Below are positions 15,671 to 18,713 of a stretch of 18,713 nucleotides of DNA, one piece after another. This DNA comes from an uncultured Flavobacteriales bacterium (GTDB taxonomy: Bacteria; Bacteroidota; Bacteroidia; Flavobacteriales; BACL11). The translations under genes and the position numbers were made by a program. A model generated the notes under the pieces. That model was not told the origin of the DNA, ran no database searches, and worked only from the letters and a program-made list of their open reading frames with translations. The stretch lies in contig CATMIT010000022.1 of the NCBI GenBank assembly GCA_950069165.1, forward strand, positions 1 through 18,713, in the 5' to 3' direction. Positions within the stretch are counted from its first letter, which is position 1. Each line of letters begins with the position of its first letter.

Positions 15671-16771
15671 ATGGACACACAATTTTTACAAACGGAATTT
15701 CTTGGAAATACCCTACAAGATTATTGTTGGTTTTTAGGGGCAATTCTGTTAGGGCTTTTATTCAAAAAACTTTTTTCCAGATATTTAAGTCGTTTGCTTT
15801 ATAAGGTTATTGGTAAAAAAGATAGTGAAATTGGAGTTGAGAAATTTAACGAAATACTTACCAAACCCATAGGACTCTTTGTCATGCTCTCCATTATTTA
15901 TCTTGGCGCATCTCATATTCAATATCCTCCTTCTTGGAATTTGGGAAATGTAGAAGAGTTTGGTCTAAAAATGCTGGTAAGTAAAGTTTATGCTCTAATT
16001 TATGTTATCTCTATCTTTTGGATTCTGCTAAAAGTGATTGATTATGTAGGACTAATACTATTTGCTAGAGCGGAGAAAACAGAAAATAAAATGGATGACC
16101 AACTCATCCCTTTTATCATTGAAATTGCAAAAATCTTGACTTATATTTTTGCCCTATTCATTATAATGGGCAATGTATTTGAAGTGAATATTACCGCCCT
16201 TGCAACAGGGCTTGGAATTGGAGGAATTGCCCTTGCTATGGCGTCCAAAGAAAGTTTGGAGAATTTATTGGGTTCTTTTACCATCTTTTTCGATAGACCT
16301 TTTACCGTTGGCGATACCGTTACCGTTGGCTCTGTAACGGGAAAAGTAGAAAAGGTAGGATTTAGAAGCACCAGAATCAGAACTTATGATAAAAGTATTG
16401 TAACTGTACCTAACAAAAAGATGATAGATGCCGAATTGGATAATTTAGGGATGCGACCGGTAAGAAGGGTTAAATTTAATCTGGGGCTTACTTATGACAC
16501 TTCAGTTGAACAAATTAAGGCTATAGTTAACGATATCCAAGAAATGATAAACAATCATGCAAAAACAGACCAAGAAGGCAAAGTTCGTTTCCAAGAATTT
16601 GGCTCTAGTTCATTGGATATACTTGTAATTTATTATGTAAATAGTCCAAAATGGGACGATTTAATAGATGTAAGAGAAGATATCAATTATAAAATAATGG
16701 AGATTGTAAAAAAGCACAATTCTGATTTTGCATTCCCGTCTACAACAGTATATTTGCAGCAAAATAATTAA
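15671..16771 (+). CDS. MscS-family mechanosensitive ion channel
   Basis: A 366-residue inner-membrane channel. Hydrophobic segments lie at about 17-33, 71-84, 101-128 and 153-168, followed by the glycine/alanine-rich pore helix and conserved MscS core NITALATGLGIGGIALAMASKESLENLLGSF (about 172-204; shown here only as a landmark, key residues being the GxGGIALA packing face and the NLLGS hinge). The beta domain begins FFDRPFTVGDTVTVG and continues to VPNKKMIDAELDN, with a mixed alpha/beta C-terminal domain ending VYLQQ. This is a medium-size member, larger than E. coli MscS (286 residues) through one or two additional N-terminal helices. The gene begins 3 nt after the dehydrogenase stop, so it is almost certainly co-transcribed. 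The expected role is release of solutes under hypo-osmotic shock. Confidence 0.94.
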   Translation: MDTQFLQTEFLGNTLQDYCWFLGAILLGLLFKKLFSRYLSRLLYKVIGKKDSEIGVEKFNEILTKPIGLFVMLSIIYLGASHIQYPPSWNLGNVEEFGLKMLVSKVYALIYVISIFWILLKVIDYVGLILFARAEKTENKMDDQLIPFIIEIAKILTYIFALFIIMGNVFEVNITALATGLGIGGIALAMASKESLENLLGSFTIFFDRPFTVGDTVTVGSVTGKVEKVGFRSTRIRTYDKSIVTVPNKKMIDAELDNLGMRPVRRVKFNLGLTYDTSVEQIKAIVNDIQEMINNHAKTDQEGKVRFQEFGSSSLDILVIYYVNSPKWDDLIDVREDINYKIMEIVKKHNSDFAFPSTTVYLQQNN

Positions 16772-16782
16772 ATCCTTTTTTT

Positions 16783-18072
16783 ATGATTTTCACTCTTATG
16801 ATTGTAGTCTTTGTGTTAGGCTACTTGGCAATTGCATTGGAACATCCACTAAAAATTGATAAGGCAGCTTCTGCTCTTATTATAGGCGCCTTATGTTGGG
16901 CATTGTTTGCATTTTCAGGAATTGATGCCCATGATTTAACAAAAGAGTTACGTCATCATTTAGTAGATATTGCAGAAATTTTATTCTTTCTACTTGGTGC
17001 AATGACCATAGTGGAATTGATTGATGCGCATGAAGGATTTACCATTATTACAGACAAAATTACAACTAATAAGAAAGTAGCACTTATGTGGATTTTAAGT
17101 TTAATTACTTTCTTTTTCTCTGCTGCATTGGATAACTTGACCACCGCCATTGTAATGTCAGCACTGCTTACTAAACTGATAAAGGATAAGGAAACACTTT
17201 GGATGTTTGCAGGAATGGTGATATTGACAGCTAATGCGGGTGGTGCATGGTCGCCAATTGGGGATATAACCACTATTATGCTTTGGATTGGAGGACAAGT
17301 AACTGCCGGAAGTATTATCACCAATATTTTTATACCGAGTTTAGTTTGTGCGCTAGTTCCTCTCATCTATCTTTCATTCAAATTAAAAGGAGAAGTACAA
17401 AGACCTGTACTTACTGAAACCAAAGAACATTACCTAGACCCTACTTCATCTTTTGAAAGAAACTTAATTTTTTATATGGGAGTAGGTGGTTTATTATTTG
17501 TACCGATTTTTAAAACTGTTACCCACTTGCCACCCTATTTAGGTATGATGCTTTCATTGGGTATTCTTTGGCTAATCACTGAAATTTTGCATAGAAGCAA
17601 GAACCACGAAAAAAGAGCAGAACTCTCTGTAATTGGTGTGTTGAAAAAAGTGGATGTACCTACCATCTTTTTCTTTTTAGGAATTTTATTGGCAGTAGCT
17701 TCTTTGCAATCTGCTGGACATTTAGGTTTGGTAGCCGGTATTTTAGACGAGAAAACAGGAGGAAATATTTATGCCATTAATATTGTGATAGGATTGCTTT
17801 CTTCCATTGTGGATAATGTTCCACTAGTAGCAGGAGCAATGGGAATGTATGATATTCAAGGGATTGGAGATTATGCTGTGGATGGTAAGTTTTGGCAATT
17901 TTTGGCCTATTGTGCTGGAACGGGAGGTAGCGTGTTAATTATCGGTTCGGCAGCAGGGGTTGCAGTTATGGGAATTTTGAAAGTGGACTTTATTTGGTAC
18001 ATGAAAAAAATCTCTCTTTTGGCTCTTATGGGATATTTGGCAGGTGCTGCAACTTATATTTTGATACAATAA
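16783..18072 (+). CDS. nhaD: Na+/H+ antiporter NhaD
   Basis: A 429-residue polytopic membrane protein of the ion transporter superfamily, with about 11-13 hydrophobic segments across its length. Family landmarks are HPLKIDKAASALIIGALCW near the N-terminus, ALDNLTTAIVMSALLTKLI, ANAGGAWSPIGDITTIMLW, and in the second half IVDNVPLVAGAMGMYD and GTGGSVLIIGSAAGVAVMG. The paired DN motifs (DNLTT and DNVPL) and the GGAWSPIGD and GTGGS loops are those expected for the ion-binding discontinuous helices. NhaD exports Na+ (and often Li+) in exchange for H+. The start 11 nt after the MscS-type gene gives the usual short N-terminus beginning with TM1. Placed between a mechanosensitive channel and a proton-channel subunit, it fits an ion/osmotic homeostasis group; substrate preference cannot be read from sequence. 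Confidence 0.94.
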   Translation: MIFTLMIVVFVLGYLAIALEHPLKIDKAASALIIGALCWALFAFSGIDAHDLTKELRHHLVDIAEILFFLLGAMTIVELIDAHEGFTIITDKITTNKKVALMWILSLITFFFSAALDNLTTAIVMSALLTKLIKDKETLWMFAGMVILTANAGGAWSPIGDITTIMLWIGGQVTAGSIITNIFIPSLVCALVPLIYLSFKLKGEVQRPVLTETKEHYLDPTSSFERNLIFYMGVGGLLFVPIFKTVTHLPPYLGMMLSLGILWLITEILHRSKNHEKRAELSVIGVLKKVDVPTIFFFLGILLAVASLQSAGHLGLVAGILDEKTGGNIYAINIVIGLLSSIVDNVPLVAGAMGMYDIQGIGDYAVDGKFWQFLAYCAGTGGSVLIIGSAAGVAVMGILKVDFIWYMKKISLLALMGYLAGAATYILIQ

Positions 18073-18106
18073 AAAATAAAATAATCGTTTTAATTAAAAG
18101 TAAATT

Positions 18107-18713
18107 ATGAACACAATCCTTTTACAAACTGTACTTGCAAATGACCCTATCAATCAAATAGTGGTAGAAGAAAAAACGCTATCTATAATGCAACTAATAA
18201 CCAGTGGAGGAACTGGAGGAACTATTATACTGAGCGCATTAGGAATATTATCAATTGTTGCAATTTACATATTAATTGAACGATTTTCTGCAATTAATAA
18301 GGCAAGCAAAGAGGATGAAAATTTTTTAAAAAGTATTCGAAATTTTGTAGAAGCAAAAGACATTAAGGCAGCAAAAACATTGTGCAAAAATACAGACAGT
18401 TCCATTTCACGAATGATAGAAAAAGGAGTTGACAGAATTAATAAGCCTATGACTGATATTTCTGCAGCCATTGAAAACCAAGGGAAATTAGAAATTTTTA
18501 AGATGGAAAGTAATCTGGCAAATTTGGCAACTATTGCAGGTGCTGCTCCAATGATTGGGTTTTTAGGAACCGTAATTGGCATGATTGTTGCCTTTCATGA
18601 GATGGCAAGTGCTGGAGGAAATATTGATGTGGAGATGCTTTCTAAAGGAATCTATACAGCCATGGTAACTACTGTTGCCGGTTTGGTAGTTGGGATTATT
18701 GCTTATATTTCCT
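18107..18713 (+). CDS. MotA/TolQ/ExbB proton channel family protein, 3' end outside window
   Basis: The ATG at 18107-18109 opens a frame of 202 complete codons that runs past the window end. The protein has a hydrophilic start (MNTILLQTVLANDPINQ), TM1 at about 39-58 (TIILSALGILSIVAIYILIE), a cytoplasmic loop with SSISRMIEKGVDRI, the family core LATIAGAAPMIGFLGTVIGMI as TM2 at about 138-161, and KGIYTAMVTTVAGLVVGIIAYIS entering TM3. These features identify the ExbB/TolQ/MotA channel subunit that uses the proton (or Na+) gradient to energise TonB- or Tol-type work. An exbD-like gene is expected immediately downstream, outside this window. It starts 34 nt after nhaD and may belong to the same transcript, though the gap is larger than those between the preceding genes. 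Confidence 0.92.
   Translation, partial: MNTILLQTVLANDPINQIVVEEKTLSIMQLITSGGTGGTIILSALGILSIVAIYILIERFSAINKASKEDENFLKSIRNFVEAKDIKAAKTLCKNTDSSISRMIEKGVDRINKPMTDISAAIENQGKLEIFKMESNLANLATIAGAAPMIGFLGTVIGMIVAFHEMASAGGNIDVEMLSKGIYTAMVTTVAGLVVGIIAYIS

Noticed and set aside
16302..16330. Direct repeat TTACCGTTGGC, two copies 18 nt apart
   Set aside because: The copies are in frame inside the MscS-type gene and encode the normal TVG...TVG turn of the beta domain (FTVGDTVTVG), so protein sequence explains them.
16956..17366. 136-codon open frame on the strand opposite nhaD
   Set aside because: It lies wholly within a well-supported nhaD, has no promoter box or recognisable motif, and looks like an antisense shadow of low-GC codon use.
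18088..18099. Palindrome TTTTAATTAAAA between nhaD and the ExbB-type gene as a terminator
   Set aside because: It is all A/T, too weak to form a stable stem, and has no T-tract after it; such palindromes are common in AT-rich spacers.
1..18713. Mobile elements, CRISPR arrays, defence systems, tRNA/rRNA genes or integration sites
   Set aside because: I found no transposase, integrase, cas or defence-type proteins, no regularly spaced repeats, no cloverleaf-like sequence, and no abrupt change in base make-up; the genes are ordinary core functions.

Overview
The window comes from a low-GC member of the Bacteroidota, most likely Flavobacteriales-like. The evidence is type IX secretion system (T9SS) and gliding genes (porV, porU, a PorP/SprF-family gene, gldJ), a T9SS type A C-terminal sorting domain, A-rich leaders without Shine-Dalgarno sequences, and repeated matches to the Bacteroidota -7 promoter element TAnnTTTG just ahead of start codons. 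Coding density is very high. The longest stretch without a gene is 178 bp (4388-4565), and I see no RNA genes, CRISPR arrays, insertion sequences, integrases or attachment sites.

Region 1 (1-7300) is a T9SS/gliding locus. On the minus strand, porU (the C25-peptidase-type sortase of T9SS cargo) is followed by porV (outer-membrane barrel, cut by the window start). Divergently, on the plus strand, lie a PorP/SprF-family outer-membrane protein and the lipoprotein gene gldJ, closed by a strong intrinsic terminator. Together they would make the outer-membrane part of the machine: translocon partner, shuttle, sortase and a lipoprotein that stabilises the apparatus.

Region 2 (7310-13330) starts with murF (last cytoplasmic step of UDP-MurNAc-pentapeptide synthesis) on the plus strand. 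It converges, with a 4-bp stop-codon overlap, on a minus-strand operon: acyl-CoA dehydrogenase, then a six-SLBB outer-membrane polysaccharide export protein, then a Wzz-type chain-length/co-export protein. No glycosyltransferase, flippase or polymerase gene is present, so this export pair stands alone here.

Region 3 (13331-18713) is on the plus strand: anmK (peptidoglycan recycling), then a probable operon of a Glu/Leu/Phe/Val dehydrogenase, a MscS-type mechanosensitive channel, an NhaD Na+/H+ antiporter and an ExbB/TolQ/MotA-type proton channel subunit (cut by the window end). This looks like an ion-, osmotic- and proton-gradient housekeeping group feeding an energised outer-membrane transport complex.

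The genes are recognisable core functions, and I found no convincing new multi-gene system. The most interesting signals are regulatory: a consistent set of -7 boxes, two of them so close to the start codon that nearly leaderless mRNAs are predicted; a mirror-image promoter pair between acd and anmK; and an inverted repeat overlapping the dehydrogenase promoter.
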